From Saprospira grandis (GTDB taxonomy: Bacteria > Bacteroidota > Bacteroidia > Chitinophagales > Saprospiraceae), in assembly GCF_027594745.1 (NCBI RefSeq), contig NZ_CP110854.1:1178001-1242000 (forward strand): 64,000 bases of DNA, read 5' to 3'. Under the pieces are notes generated by a model. The model did no database searches, was not told where the DNA came from, and saw only the letters and a program-made list of their open reading frames with translations. The translations under genes and the position numbers were made by a program. Below, one piece after another: positions 1-9,214 of this stretch (positions within the stretch are counted from its first letter, which is position 1; every line of letters starts with the position of its first letter).

Positions 1-76
1 CGAGCAGACCTGCGAGCCCCGCAGCATAGCGGCGGCCGACCTAGGCGCAGCCTAGCCGGCCGCGGGCCCCAAAAAA
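1..76 (-). repeat. GC-rich intergenic hairpin repeat, copy 1 (cut by window edge)
   Basis: The inverted form of the window-wide repeat family. The conserved words CGAGCAGACCTGCGAGCCCC and a terminal GGCCCC followed by eight A are visible, with a GGCGGCCG...CGGCCGC hairpin between them. The part expected further left lies outside the window. Confidence 0.85.
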
Positions 77-230
77 AACGAAATCGTATAGGGCTTTAAG
101 TCTTTAGAAACAGAAAAATAACAAAGATAAAGAAGGCGCAGTTAAAAAATCGGTTATTTTACTTTTCAGCACCCCAGTTGCGCCTTATCTTTTGCCAGCT
201 AATTGAGTTTCACCTAATTTAATAGAACTT

Positions 231-2237
231 ATGCCAAACTTATTAAAACTTGCCCTACTGGCCCTCCTCTTCTTGCCGCTTCATTTGAGCGCTCAAGACT
301 CGGATGGCCTTTATAATGTCAATATGAAATTTTATCATCTCGACTTGTATATAGACATCGACAAGCCCCAAATTAAGGGCTCGGTCTATATTGAGTTTGT
401 GGCCGTGAAGGACCAAATAGACGAGCTCTACTTGGACCTTGGCGAGGGGATGAAAATAAGTAAAATTGATGGGGCCAGCGCTTTTGAGCGAGAAGGAGAG
501 GAAATTCTAGTCAAATTATCGGGCCGCCCATTACGCAAAGAAGAAAGAGGCAAAATTACGGTTCATTATGAGGGCGTTCCGCAAAACGAACAGCTGGATG
601 TAGACGGAGAAACCGTGACCAAGGGCCTATTAGTTAAAAACCGTGGAAAAGATAAATTTCAGAGTCGCTTAGTTGCCCTAGCGGCCTATCCGCAGGCGGG
701 TTACCGCTGGTTTCCCTGCCGCAGAGGTATTGGCGACAAAGTCGATTCGGTTTATGTAGATGTGACGATTCCCGTTCGTTTTAGTACGGCTATGGTGCAA
801 GAAAAAGAGCGCAAAATTCCTTATACGGCTGTTTCTAATGGCGTTTTGGAAGGGACCGAAATCTTGGAAGATGGCAAAAAAAGAAAGTTCAAATGGCGGC
901 ATCGCCACCGCATTGCCCCCCATCATTTGACCATAGCCATCTCTAATTTTGCAAAAATGGAAGTGGAGTACAAGGCCAAGGGCTACAGCTTCCCGATCAA
1001 CTTTTATATCTTTCCCGAGCATCTAGAAGAGGCCAATGCCACCATCAATCGCTCTAAGGAAATTATGGCTTGTTTGAGCCGTACCTTTGGCCCCTACCCC
1101 TATAAAGATGAGGGCTTTAGCGTGATTGAGCTGGGCTTGCCCTTAGGCTTGGACGGTATGCCCACCCAAACCGCCGTTTTGGTAGAAGACCTCAAGAGTT
1201 TTCATATGTACCAAGTGGTGCACCAAGCCGCCAATATGTGGTTTGGCAATCATATTTCGCCAGAAGCTTGGCAGGATGCCTGGATCACCGAAGCCCTAGC
1301 CACCTATGCCGAGGCCACTTGGCAGGAGTATAAGCGGGGGCTCAATGTTTACCAAATCATTTTGGACCAAAAAGAATACTATGAGGGCGGCAAACTCTAT
1401 CTGGACAATATCAATGAGTACTCTCAAGAACGCCTTTCTAAAAAGGGAATGTACGTCATTCACATGCTCCGGGGCATTATGGGCGATGAGTATTTTTATG
1501 AAACCCTAAAGGGAATTACAGAGCTCAAAAGAGGCAAAAGCACTTATCTGAGCACCCAGCGCTTTAGAGAAATTTGTGAATATTACGCCAGCGAAAATGA
1601 GCCCAAGGACTTTAAATACTTCTTTGACCAATGGGTCTTTGGCGAGTACTACCCCACTTATAAGGTAGAATATGAAAAAACCCGCAGCGGCGTCAATCTT
1701 CGGGTCCTACAAGAAAAAGTAGAGGGCCAAAAACAGTTTTTCGAGATGCCCGCCCGCATCCGCTTTACCCTAGAAGATGGCAGCACTGTAGAAAAGGTTG
1801 TGCAACTCAAAGCCCTAGCCGATCAAACGATAGAAATTGAGCTCGATAAAGACTTTAATCAACTTGAGTTCGATCCCTTCAACTGGATTTTCAAGGACCT
1901 CCAATATAGCCGAGAAATCTTGTCTGGCCGCAGCCCCATTGAAAACATGAGCATCAAGACCAGCCAGGGCCGCCGCAAAATTGCCCTCAGTTTTGAGAGC
2001 CCCAAAAAGCAAAATATCGAGATTCAGCTCATTCAAAAAGCCAATGGCGTAGATATTCTGGAGGATAAAATTCTCCAAAGCCAAGAAATCAAAAAGGTAA
2101 AAGGCAAAAAAGAGCTCAGCTTCAAATTGCCTGTTCCGCCCAAAAGCCGAGGCGTTTTTGAGCTCAAAATTATCGGGAAATCAGATATTTTCTCTAAAAC
2201 AATTCGCGTGACGCAATTAGAAAAGCGCTTTAAGTAA
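231..2237 (+). CDS. M1 aminopeptidase-like exported protein lacking catalytic residues
   Basis: A 668-residue protein with an Sec signal peptide (about residues 1-21, ending LSAQ) and the layout of M1 gluzincin aminopeptidases: an N-terminal beta saddle, then a thermolysin-like domain around residues 255-480. The zinc motif HExxH-x18-E is recognisable by its spacing but reads H331-Q-A-A-N335 with E354. The general-base Glu is Gln, the second zinc His is Asn, and only the first His and the distal Glu remain. The conserved WFGN follows directly. The GAMEN exopeptidase motif is replaced by D308-G-M-P-T312, losing its Glu. The fold is therefore M1, but the canonical mechanism is not available. 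It may be a binding or scaffold protein in the periplasm or at the surface. It stands alone and ends in its own terminator. ATG start fits the signal peptide. Confidence 0.85.
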   Translation: MPNLLKLALLALLFLPLHLSAQDSDGLYNVNMKFYHLDLYIDIDKPQIKGSVYIEFVAVKDQIDELYLDLGEGMKISKIDGASAFEREGEEILVKLSGRPLRKEERGKITVHYEGVPQNEQLDVDGETVTKGLLVKNRGKDKFQSRLVALAAYPQAGYRWFPCRRGIGDKVDSVYVDVTIPVRFSTAMVQEKERKIPYTAVSNGVLEGTEILEDGKKRKFKWRHRHRIAPHHLTIAISNFAKMEVEYKAKGYSFPINFYIFPEHLEEANATINRSKEIMACLSRTFGPYPYKDEGFSVIELGLPLGLDGMPTQTAVLVEDLKSFHMYQVVHQAANMWFGNHISPEAWQDAWITEALATYAEATWQEYKRGLNVYQIILDQKEYYEGGKLYLDNINEYSQERLSKKGMYVIHMLRGIMGDEYFYETLKGITELKRGKSTYLSTQRFREICEYYASENEPKDFKYFFDQWVFGEYYPTYKVEYEKTRSGVNLRVLQEKVEGQKQFFEMPARIRFTLEDGSTVEKVVQLKALADQTIEIELDKDFNQLEFDPFNWIFKDLQYSREILSGRSPIENMSIKTSQGRRKIALSFESPKKQNIEIQLIQKANGVDILEDKILQSQEIKKVKGKKELSFKLPVPPKSRGVFELKIIGKSDIFSKTIRVTQLEKRFK

Positions 2238-2253
2238 TTCTAATTTATCCTTC

Positions 2254-2291
2254 TATAGGCTAGTTCTTGATTCAGGACTAGCCTATTTTTT
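2254..2291 (+). terminator. Rho-independent terminator after the M1-like gene
   Basis: Stem ATAGGCTAGT / ACTAGCCTAT (2255-2264 with 2277-2286) followed by seven T. The T-run leads directly into GGGGCC, the first bases of the next intergenic repeat. Confidence 0.85.
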
Positions 2292-2430
2292 TGGGGCCTG
2301 CCGCCTTTGGCGGCCGGGCCCTTGCGGGGCTCGCAAGTCTGCTCGGCCCTGCGCCGCTTTCAGCGGCTGGGTCTGGCCTACGGCCCCCCCTTCAGGCCCC
2401 TAGGCCTGCGGCGGCTTCGCCGCCTACAAA
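2288..2430 (+). repeat. GC-rich intergenic hairpin repeat, copy 2
   Basis: Forward copy beginning TTGGGGCC at the end of the terminator T-run. It contains GCTCGCAAGTCTGCTCGG, then a copy-specific hairpin (GCCGCT-TTC-AGCGGC) before GGTCTG, a GGCC-TAC-GGCC hairpin, and a GGCGGCTTCGCCGCC tail. The short open frame through it is composition-driven and is not called. The remaining 120 bases before the next gene are A+T-rich with nothing recognisable. Confidence 0.88.
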
Positions 2431-2552
2431 ACCCAGAAAACGAATAGCTAGAATAATTTCAAAGCAGAACTAAAAACAATAAAAAGCAAATTTCAGCTAA
2501 TAAAATTTTAAATTAGAGGGCAAACCAATTCATCATTACAACCTTATAGTGT

Positions 2553-5500
2553 ATGCGTATACTTTATGCTTTTGCAGCTGCACTTTTGCTCTCTAGTTTT
2601 GGTCTACAAGCCCAAACGACAGCAGGAGACTGGCTAGCGCTGAAGTCGGGCCGAGAATTTATTGCCGCCGACCTCATTAGCTTTAGCAGCCCGCAGCAAC
2701 AAGATGTTTATCAAGGCAAGCTGTTTCGCTTAGCCAATTTTAAAGAACTGCCCAATGCCAAAAAACGGGCAGCCATGCAAGACCAAGGCATTGTATTTTT
2801 AGAATACTTGCCAAAAAATAGCTACCTGCTTGCTATTCCGAGCCGCCTAACTGTTCAAGATTTAGAAGGCTTTGGTATTCGTGGGCTCAAACTGCTCGCT
2901 CCCAAACATAAAATGGACGCCCGACTAGAGGAGCGTCCATTTCCTATTTGGGCCATGCAAGGGCAACAACTTAAGCTTTTTGTCCAAATTCATCAAAGCA
3001 TCAACTGGGAGCAGGCTCTCCAAGAACTACAAACAGAAGGCTATCCCCTGCTGTTTGTCAACCCCCTAAGCAGAACCCTAGTCACGGCCCTGCCTCCTAG
3101 CCAAATTGAACAACTAGCCCAAAAACCCTTTGTTCGCTACTTAGACTTACCCTCTGATCCTGGACAGCCAGAATCAGATGATGGCCGTAATCTTCACCGC
3201 GCCAACCTTATCGATGGCGATTATTATGGGGCCTATGCCTATAATGGCGCTGGCGTGGCCGTCGCTATTAACGATGACGGTTTTGCTGGTCCACATATCG
3301 ACTTTAAAGGCCGAGCCAACCAACAAGATGTAGCTGGCGACTTTACTGGCTCTCATGGTGATATGACTGTGGGGATTGTGGGTGCCGCAGGTAACCTAGA
3401 CCCTGTCATGAGAGGAATGGCCCCGCATGCTTATTTGCACGTTCGCCAATATAATAGTAGCCTGCCCGGCACGGTGGCCCTCCACCAAGATAGCGCCGTT
3501 ATGGTTTTCTCTAGCTCTTATTCTAATGGCTGTAATGCGGGCTATACCACCCTAGCCAGAACCGTAGACCAAGAGATTTATAGCAACCCTAGCCTCATTC
3601 AGGTCTTTTCTGGCGGAAATAGCAACGGTAGCGACTGTGGCTATGGCGCCGGTAGCCAATGGGGAAATATTACTGGAGGCCATAAAGTTGGAAAAAATGT
3701 TTTGGCTACCGCCAACCTCTTTAATGATGACGGCCTCGCCAATAGTAGTAGCCGTGGCCCCGCCTCCGACGGAAGAATCAAACCCGATATTTCCGCTCAT
3801 GGCCAAGGCCAAATGTCTACCGACCCCGATAATACTTATGTGCCTGGTGGAGGAACTTCTGCCGCTGCTCCTGGTATCGCAGGGGTGCTCACCCAATTGC
3901 ATCAGGCTTATCGAGACCTCAATGCTGGCGCTAACGCCCCCTCGGCCCTACTAAAAGCCGCATTGCTCAACTCTGCCAATGATCTAGGCAATGATGGCCC
4001 CGATTACTCTTTTGGCTGGGGGAAAGTGAACGCCTATCGCGCACTCAAAACCCTAGAAGAAAACCGATACATTAACGGATCTGTGGGACAAGCAGGCAGC
4101 GCTAGCCATACTATCAGTATACCCGCTAATGTTCGCCGAGCTAAAATTATGGTCTATTGGCACGATAAGGAGGCCTCTACTTCAGCCGCCCTTGCCCTAG
4201 TTAATAACCTAGACCTTACAGTTAGCGATCCTAGTAATAGCACGCATCTGCCCTGGATCCTCGACCCAACACCTAATGCCACTACCCTAGCCCTGCCCGC
4301 TACCAGAGGAGTCGATACCCTCAATAATGTGGAACAGGTGGCTATTGATAACCCTACTGCAGGAACTTATATCATTAACGTAAGTGGTACTGCGGTGCCC
4401 TTTGGCCCACAAGACTACTATATCGTCTATGAGTTTCTGACCGATGACATCCTACTCACTTACCCCCTTGGTGGCGAAGGACTTATCCCTGGCAGCCAAG
4501 ACCGTATCCATTGGGATGCCTATGGCACAAGCGCTAGCTTTAATATTGAGTATAGCGCCGATAATGGTAATTCTTGGGCTACAGTGCAATCTAATGTAGC
4601 TGGTACAGCTCGCTTTATTGACTGGACCGTCCCCACTGCTGTAACTGGCCAAGGACTTATTCGTATTACTAGAGGTAGCAACTCGGATATGAGCGATGCC
4701 AATTTCTCGATCCTAGAGACTCCTCAAAATATTCGGGTAGTTGCGGTCTGTACCTCTGCCAATACCATCCGCATCAATTGGGATGCCGTAGCTGGTGCCG
4801 CCGAATATGATGTCTTTGTTCTTGGTGCCACACATATGGATTCTGTAGGCTCTACGGCTAACCTTAGCTTTGATGTCCCCGTCAACAATATCAATGATGA
4901 CCAATGGTTCTCGGTTCGAGCCAAAGGCCCTAACGGCCTTAGAGGCCGCCGCGCTATTGCGGTCCAAATGCAAGGAGGCAATACAGGCAGCGCAGCCTGC
5001 CTTATGGATTGTGGACTAAATGACGATGCCGGAATTAGCCAGGTCTTTAGCCCCCAAACACAACAGCAAAGTTGTAATGGAAATAGCCTGCCCGTAGAAG
5101 TCGAATTGACAAACATTAGCAATCAAACACAAAGTAACTTTGAGGTCTACTACCAAGTCGATAACCAAACTATTGTCACCGATACCTTTACTGGCAGCCT
5201 AGCCGGAGGCGCTGTTGCTAACTTTAGCTTTAGCCAAGCCCTTACGCTTGCTGGCCCCGGCCAATATCAGTTTAAGGTCTGGACCAATATCCCTGGAGAT
5301 GGCGCTCGCTGTAATGATACGATCGCTATGACAATTGATTTTAGCAATACGATTAGTGCTTTCCCTTATATCGAGGACTTTGAATCTGGCGTTTTCCCTC
5401 CCGCCAATAGCTATCTCGAAAATAATGATGCCGACCTCAGCTGGCAGGAAGATAATGTGACGGGTAGCGATGGCAACCCCACTACCGCTATTGTGGTCAA

Positions 5501-7256
5501 TAACTTTGTCTATAATGCCGCCGGTGAAGAGGATGTCCTCGGCTTCTTTAGTATGGACCTCACTAACACTCCCGCCGCTCAACTCAGCTTTGATGTGGCT
5601 TATGCTCGCTATAGTGCCTCGCTCTATGATGGCCTAAGAGTAGAGGTCTCTACCGATTGTGGCCAAACCTATAGCCAACTCTACTTTAAAGAGGACCTTA
5701 CACTCGCTACGGCAGGTACCCAAACTGGGCAGTTTAGCCCCGCCGCCGCTAGCGACTGGAGAACAGAGGTCATCGATCTCGCCCCTTACATTGGTAATAA
5801 TGTGGCCTTCCGCTTTGTCAATATCTGTGGCTATGGTAACGACCTTTTCCTAGATAATATCAATGTGACAACGCTTAATAATGCGCCCAGCGTGGCCTTT
5901 AGCGCTGGAAGCACCACTAGCTGTAATGGTTCGGTCTCTTTTATGGACCAATCTACAAATACGCCCACTAGCTGGGCCTGGGATTTTGGCGATGGCAATA
6001 GCTCTACGCAACAAAACCCCAACCATCAATATACTGCCAATGGTAGCTATACGGTCCAACTAATTGCAAGTAACCAACTCGGTAGCGATACCCTGGTCCA
6101 AAGCAATTATGTAACAGTGAATTTCCCTACAGCCCCCACTGCTGCAACTCCAGCTACAGGCTGTGTTGGCCAAACTGTTGCCCTTAGCGCTACCGGCACA
6201 GGCAGCATCTGGTGGTCCGATGCAAACGGTAATTTCCTCTTTGAAGGCAATACTTATAATGCAACGCCTACGGCTACAAGCAGCAACTATTCGGTCCAAA
6301 ATGTAGTCACTTCTCCCTCTCAGCAGGTTGGCCCAGCCAACCCCGCCGCTCTAGGAGCTGGAGGCTATTTTACGGGTACCCAATACCTGAATTTCGACGC
6401 CAGCAGCCCCATTCGCATCGTTTCCGTTTTGGTAGATGCCGATGGCGCAGGCAACAGAACCATTGAGCTTTATGATGCAGCCAATGGCGGCGGTAACCTA
6501 ATTCAATCCACTACCGTAAATGTTCCTAACGGACAAAGCCGCATTGCACTCAATTTTGAACTGCCCGCTGCAGGTACATATAGTATCGGCGGAACAGCTC
6601 TAAATCTCTACCGCAATAATGCCGGCGCAGCCTATCCCTATAGTATCGCTGGCCTGATGAGCATCACGGGCTCTTCTTTTAGCCCCGATTACTACTATTT
6701 CTTCTACGATTGGGAGGTCCAAGATGCCCCCTGCCGCTCTACTGCTGTTACGGTTAATGTCTCTGCCGATGAGGCAAACTTTAATCATGATGCCAATGCG
6801 AGTACTCTTGCCGTTAACTTCACGGACCTATCTGCTGGAGCCAATAGTTGGAGCTGGGATTTTGGCGATGGCAATAGCTCGACGCAACAAAATCCTAGCT
6901 ACAGCTATGCCGCCCCTGGCGTTTATCTGGTCCAATTGACGATCAATGGTAACTGCAGCTATACCGATACGGTCACGGTTGGCCCCACGGCTATCCAAAG
7001 CTGGAGCAATGGCACTGATGTACGCATCCTGCCCAATCCTAGCCTCGGCCAAAGCCGCCTGCAACTCTCTAGCGCCCTCAGCAATACCCTAAGCGTTCAA
7101 CTGATTGCCCTAGACGGACGTATCCTCCAAAGCTATGAACTGCCCGCTGGCCAAAATAGCCTAGACCTTAATGAGGAGCTCGCCCCCGGCGTCTATTTCT
7201 TGCGCATGCAAAATGAACAGGAGCAACTCCTACTCAAATGGATTATTCAAGACTAA
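2553..7256 (+). CDS. Secreted subtilisin-like (S8) peptidase with PKD domains and T9SS sorting signal
   Basis: A 1567-residue protein with a signal peptide (about 1-21, ending LQAQ). An N-terminal propeptide-like region to about residue 200 precedes an S8 catalytic domain (about 205-500). The triad is visible as D241 (N-D-D-G-F), H268 (S-H-G-D) and S436 (G-T-S-A-A-A-P). Next come a proprotein-convertase-like beta sandwich, Ig/FnIII-like modules, a jelly-roll-like segment and two PKD domains, each with W-D-F-G-D-G (about 1115-1190 and 1410-1475). The last 80 residues form a type A T9SS sorting domain (I-L-P-N-P-S start, G-V-Y-F-L-R near the end). It is expected to cross the outer membrane by T9SS and digest protein outside the cell. 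The ATG at 2553 is directly followed by the signal peptide. Confidence 0.9.
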   Translation: MRILYAFAAALLLSSFGLQAQTTAGDWLALKSGREFIAADLISFSSPQQQDVYQGKLFRLANFKELPNAKKRAAMQDQGIVFLEYLPKNSYLLAIPSRLTVQDLEGFGIRGLKLLAPKHKMDARLEERPFPIWAMQGQQLKLFVQIHQSINWEQALQELQTEGYPLLFVNPLSRTLVTALPPSQIEQLAQKPFVRYLDLPSDPGQPESDDGRNLHRANLIDGDYYGAYAYNGAGVAVAINDDGFAGPHIDFKGRANQQDVAGDFTGSHGDMTVGIVGAAGNLDPVMRGMAPHAYLHVRQYNSSLPGTVALHQDSAVMVFSSSYSNGCNAGYTTLARTVDQEIYSNPSLIQVFSGGNSNGSDCGYGAGSQWGNITGGHKVGKNVLATANLFNDDGLANSSSRGPASDGRIKPDISAHGQGQMSTDPDNTYVPGGGTSAAAPGIAGVLTQLHQAYRDLNAGANAPSALLKAALLNSANDLGNDGPDYSFGWGKVNAYRALKTLEENRYINGSVGQAGSASHTISIPANVRRAKIMVYWHDKEASTSAALALVNNLDLTVSDPSNSTHLPWILDPTPNATTLALPATRGVDTLNNVEQVAIDNPTAGTYIINVSGTAVPFGPQDYYIVYEFLTDDILLTYPLGGEGLIPGSQDRIHWDAYGTSASFNIEYSADNGNSWATVQSNVAGTARFIDWTVPTAVTGQGLIRITRGSNSDMSDANFSILETPQNIRVVAVCTSANTIRINWDAVAGAAEYDVFVLGATHMDSVGSTANLSFDVPVNNINDDQWFSVRAKGPNGLRGRRAIAVQMQGGNTGSAACLMDCGLNDDAGISQVFSPQTQQQSCNGNSLPVEVELTNISNQTQSNFEVYYQVDNQTIVTDTFTGSLAGGAVANFSFSQALTLAGPGQYQFKVWTNIPGDGARCNDTIAMTIDFSNTISAFPYIEDFESGVFPPANSYLENNDADLSWQEDNVTGSDGNPTTAIVVNNFVYNAAGEEDVLGFFSMDLTNTPAAQLSFDVAYARYSASLYDGLRVEVSTDCGQTYSQLYFKEDLTLATAGTQTGQFSPAAASDWRTEVIDLAPYIGNNVAFRFVNICGYGNDLFLDNINVTTLNNAPSVAFSAGSTTSCNGSVSFMDQSTNTPTSWAWDFGDGNSSTQQNPNHQYTANGSYTVQLIASNQLGSDTLVQSNYVTVNFPTAPTAATPATGCVGQTVALSATGTGSIWWSDANGNFLFEGNTYNATPTATSSNYSVQNVVTSPSQQVGPANPAALGAGGYFTGTQYLNFDASSPIRIVSVLVDADGAGNRTIELYDAANGGGNLIQSTTVNVPNGQSRIALNFELPAAGTYSIGGTALNLYRNNAGAAYPYSIAGLMSITGSSFSPDYYYFFYDWEVQDAPCRSTAVTVNVSADEANFNHDANASTLAVNFTDLSAGANSWSWDFGDGNSSTQQNPSYSYAAPGVYLVQLTINGNCSYTDTVTVGPTAIQSWSNGTDVRILPNPSLGQSRLQLSSALSNTLSVQLIALDGRILQSYELPAGQNSLDLNEELAPGVYFLRMQNEQEQLLLKWIIQD

Positions 7257-7279
7257 TCTTTTCCGGTTTTTCTTGATTT

Positions 7280-7319
7280 CTCATCTAGAGGCCTTCCTTT
7301 TGGAAGGTCTCTTTTTTTT
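7280..7319 (+). terminator. Rho-independent terminator after the S8 peptidase gene
   Basis: Stem AGAGGCCTTCC / GGAAGGTCTCT around TTTT, with one G-U pair, followed by a long T-run. The T-run is immediately continued by GGGGCC of repeat copy 3. Confidence 0.85.
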
Positions 7320-7733
7320 GGGGCCTGCCGCCTTCGGCGGCCGGGCCCTTGCAGGGCTCGCAAGCCTGCTCGGCCCTTCGTTTTTCGCTGCGCTCAAAAC
7401 TCGGTCTGGCCTGCGGCCACCCTTTCAGGCCCCTAGGCCGATAGCCACTGCGGCTTTCAGCCGCAGCAAAAAGGGCCAGCTCAAAAGCTGGCCTCAGCCT
7501 TCTGGACCTAGCAGGGCCGAAGGCCCGCAGACTGAGGGATGAGAGCAGGGCCGCCGCAGGCGGCAGACCCAGGCGCTTTAGCGCCGCAGGGCCGAGCGAC
7601 CCGACCAACGGGAGCCGACGCAGCGAAGCAAGTAACAGCGAGCTGCGGACAGCCCGACCCGACTGAAAGGACAACCAGCCCCAAAGGGGCGCCAGTTCGA
7701 CAACCGAAGGGCGTAGCGGCAGCCCCAAAAAAT
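7316..7733. repeat. GC-rich intergenic hairpin repeat, copy 3 (head-to-head composite)
   Basis: A 418-bp block made of a forward half (about 7318-7440, GGGGCCTGCC start) and an inverted half (about 7540-7733, ending AGCCCC), joined by additional hairpins such as GCGGCTTTCAGCCGC. It fills the space between the convergent S8 peptidase and DoxDA genes. It is open in several frames on both strands owing to composition; none is called as a gene. Confidence 0.85.
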
Positions 7734-7745
7734 CATCATCTAGTA

Positions 7746-8768
7746 TTAAAGCGATAATTCCCAACTCAAGCCCGAAATATCAACTAATTTTAGGGTTTTG
7801 GCCTTGGCCGCTAAGGCTTTGGAAATCGGCAGACTCAGACGGGCCTTGGCCCCCAGGGGAACTACGAGGCTATGCGCCCCCGCCCTGATTTTAGCGGGAT
7901 AAGCATTCTGAATTTGTTGATCGGGCAGGCTAGAAAGGGCCTTTTGGTCCCAGTACTTAAGGATTTGGCCCTCCTCATCTAGCAATTCGATTTGGATGAG
8001 AAAGGAGCCATAAACATCTGCACCCTCTATGCGATAGAGCTCAAAACTTAGGCTATCAGCCTGAAAAATCGGGGCCGAAAGGGCCAATTTGGGCTTAACC
8101 GATTTGTTGTGTAGCTGCCCCCAAAGGCCAGAATGAAAATATTGGTTAGTGTAAAGCGCTAGGGCAAAAATGAGCAAACTGCCCCATAAAACGGGCTTTT
8201 GGAAGCCTTCCCAGCGGATAGGGCCCGAGCTCCAAAACGATAGGTAGCCGGTCCAGCCCCAACACTCCAAAGCATAATGGTCTAGACTATAGCGGCCGCC
8301 GCCCGTCATCAATATACTGGCCCCAGCAGATACCCCCAAAATGCCAATTTGCCATTCATCTAAGCAGGTGGTGCCCAGCCAGCCCGAACCCAGCAAAATG
8401 CCTAGGGCAAGGCCCAAAACGGCCAGACTCATCAGGCGACTTAAAAAACCGAGCATAAAAAAGAGGCCCACAACCCCCTCTATCAGGGTAAAGAAGAGCA
8501 TGGCCCACCACAAATAGGCGGGATGTTCGAGCAAAAACTCGATGATTGGGCCAATGCCAAGGGCCTGCGGCAAAAAATGATTAAACTTGATGCCGATATA
8601 ATTGGCCGCATCGGGATCTAGCTTATTGGAGAGAATCAGGCGGCGCCAAAAAGCCGAGAAATAGGTCCAGCCCACCACTAGGCGGAGGCCCAAATTAAAG
8701 ACGCCCAATAATTTATAAGAAAGGAACTGCTGCCCATCTTGGGGCAAAACTGCTGATTGATTTGACAT
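7746..8768 (-). CDS. DoxD-DoxA fusion membrane protein (thiosulfate:quinone oxidoreductase-like)
   Basis: A 340-residue protein. The N-terminal part (about 20-205) has several membrane segments and DoxD-type features, including a G-T-T-C-x-D-E-W stretch followed by G-G-G-R-Y-S-L-D. The C-terminal periplasmic-type domain (about 225-340) resembles DoxA, with G-S-F-L-I-Q-I-E-L, a W-D motif and V-V-P-L-G-A. In Acidianus the separate DoxD and DoxA proteins form thiosulfate:quinone oxidoreductase, and fused DoxDA proteins are known in Bacteroidota. The substrate here is not shown by sequence. It is the last gene of a minus-strand cluster, and its start overlaps the preceding small gene by 56 bases. 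Confidence 0.75.
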   Translation of the reverse strand: MSNQSAVLPQDGQQFLSYKLLGVFNLGLRLVVGWTYFSAFWRRLILSNKLDPDAANYIGIKFNHFLPQALGIGPIIEFLLEHPAYLWWAMLFFTLIEGVVGLFFMLGFLSRLMSLAVLGLALGILLGSGWLGTTCLDEWQIGILGVSAGASILMTGGGRYSLDHYALECWGWTGYLSFWSSGPIRWEGFQKPVLWGSLLIFALALYTNQYFHSGLWGQLHNKSVKPKLALSAPIFQADSLSFELYRIEGADVYGSFLIQIELLDEEGQILKYWDQKALSSLPDQQIQNAYPAKIRAGAHSLVVPLGAKARLSLPISKALAAKAKTLKLVDISGLSWELSL

Positions 8769-9186
8769 ATAAATGAGTTTTTTTAATGAATGAATCGCTT
8801 AATTGCCAAGCATTCATCAACTCATTTTTCCATTGTTGGTAGAGCAGAAAATAGGGCCGAGGCGGGCCGCGAGGGCCTTCTGCATCCAGCATCGCTCTAT
8901 TTTTCCGCTTTATTTGGCTCAAAAAAAATAGCGAAGCCGAAGAAAGAGGCGCTGTGCCCATTTTCTTTAGCTTCACTATTGTTTGGCTCCATTGCAGGAG
9001 CCTGTTTTCGCTTTTTTGTTCTGTTTTCGCACAACTTAGGCCCTTGGCTTTGGCGGCCACGGCCGTAGGCAATTGGTCCAAACTGCTTTGCAGGGCCCAG
9101 CGCATTTTGCAGGGGGCCAGCAAGAGCAAGCTGCCCAAAAAGAGCAGACTAATATATGTGCGGAGCCTATTCATAGGCACAAACAT
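8713..9186 (-). CDS. Small exported protein, unknown function
   Basis: A 157-residue protein with a hydrophobic N-terminus (about 8-26) and a P-C motif at its end (C26). A second Cys lies near residue 52 in an A-K-G-L-S-C context. The spacing resembles small Cys-containing proteins next to transport genes in Flavobacteriia, a weak recollection rather than a family assignment. It begins 28 bases after the futalosine hydrolase stop on the same strand and overlaps the DoxDA start by 56 bases, so co-transcription is likely. The C-terminal third has no recognisable feature and might not be genuine. Confidence 0.5.
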   Translation of the reverse strand: MFVPMNRLRTYISLLFLGSLLLLAPCKMRWALQSSLDQLPTAVAAKAKGLSCAKTEQKSENRLLQWSQTIVKLKKMGTAPLSSASLFFLSQIKRKNRAMLDAEGPRGPPRPYFLLYQQWKNELMNAWQLSDSFIKKTHLYVKSISSFAPRWAAVPFL

Positions 9187-9214
9187 AAGGCTTTATTCCT
9201 TTCCCTTTTCTTAG

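Noticed and set aside
3552..3902. Antisense frames inside the S8 peptidase and beta-helix genes
   Set aside because: Shadow frames of strongly coding genes, with no independent start, motif or neighbour support.
7285..7764. Long open frames on both strands through the intergenic repeats (also at 10621-11418, 21511-21792, 35568-35798 and 37859-38086)
   Set aside because: They follow from the high GC content and absence of stops in the repeat. The products are Arg/Ala/Pro-rich, differ between copies and have no domain or start signal.
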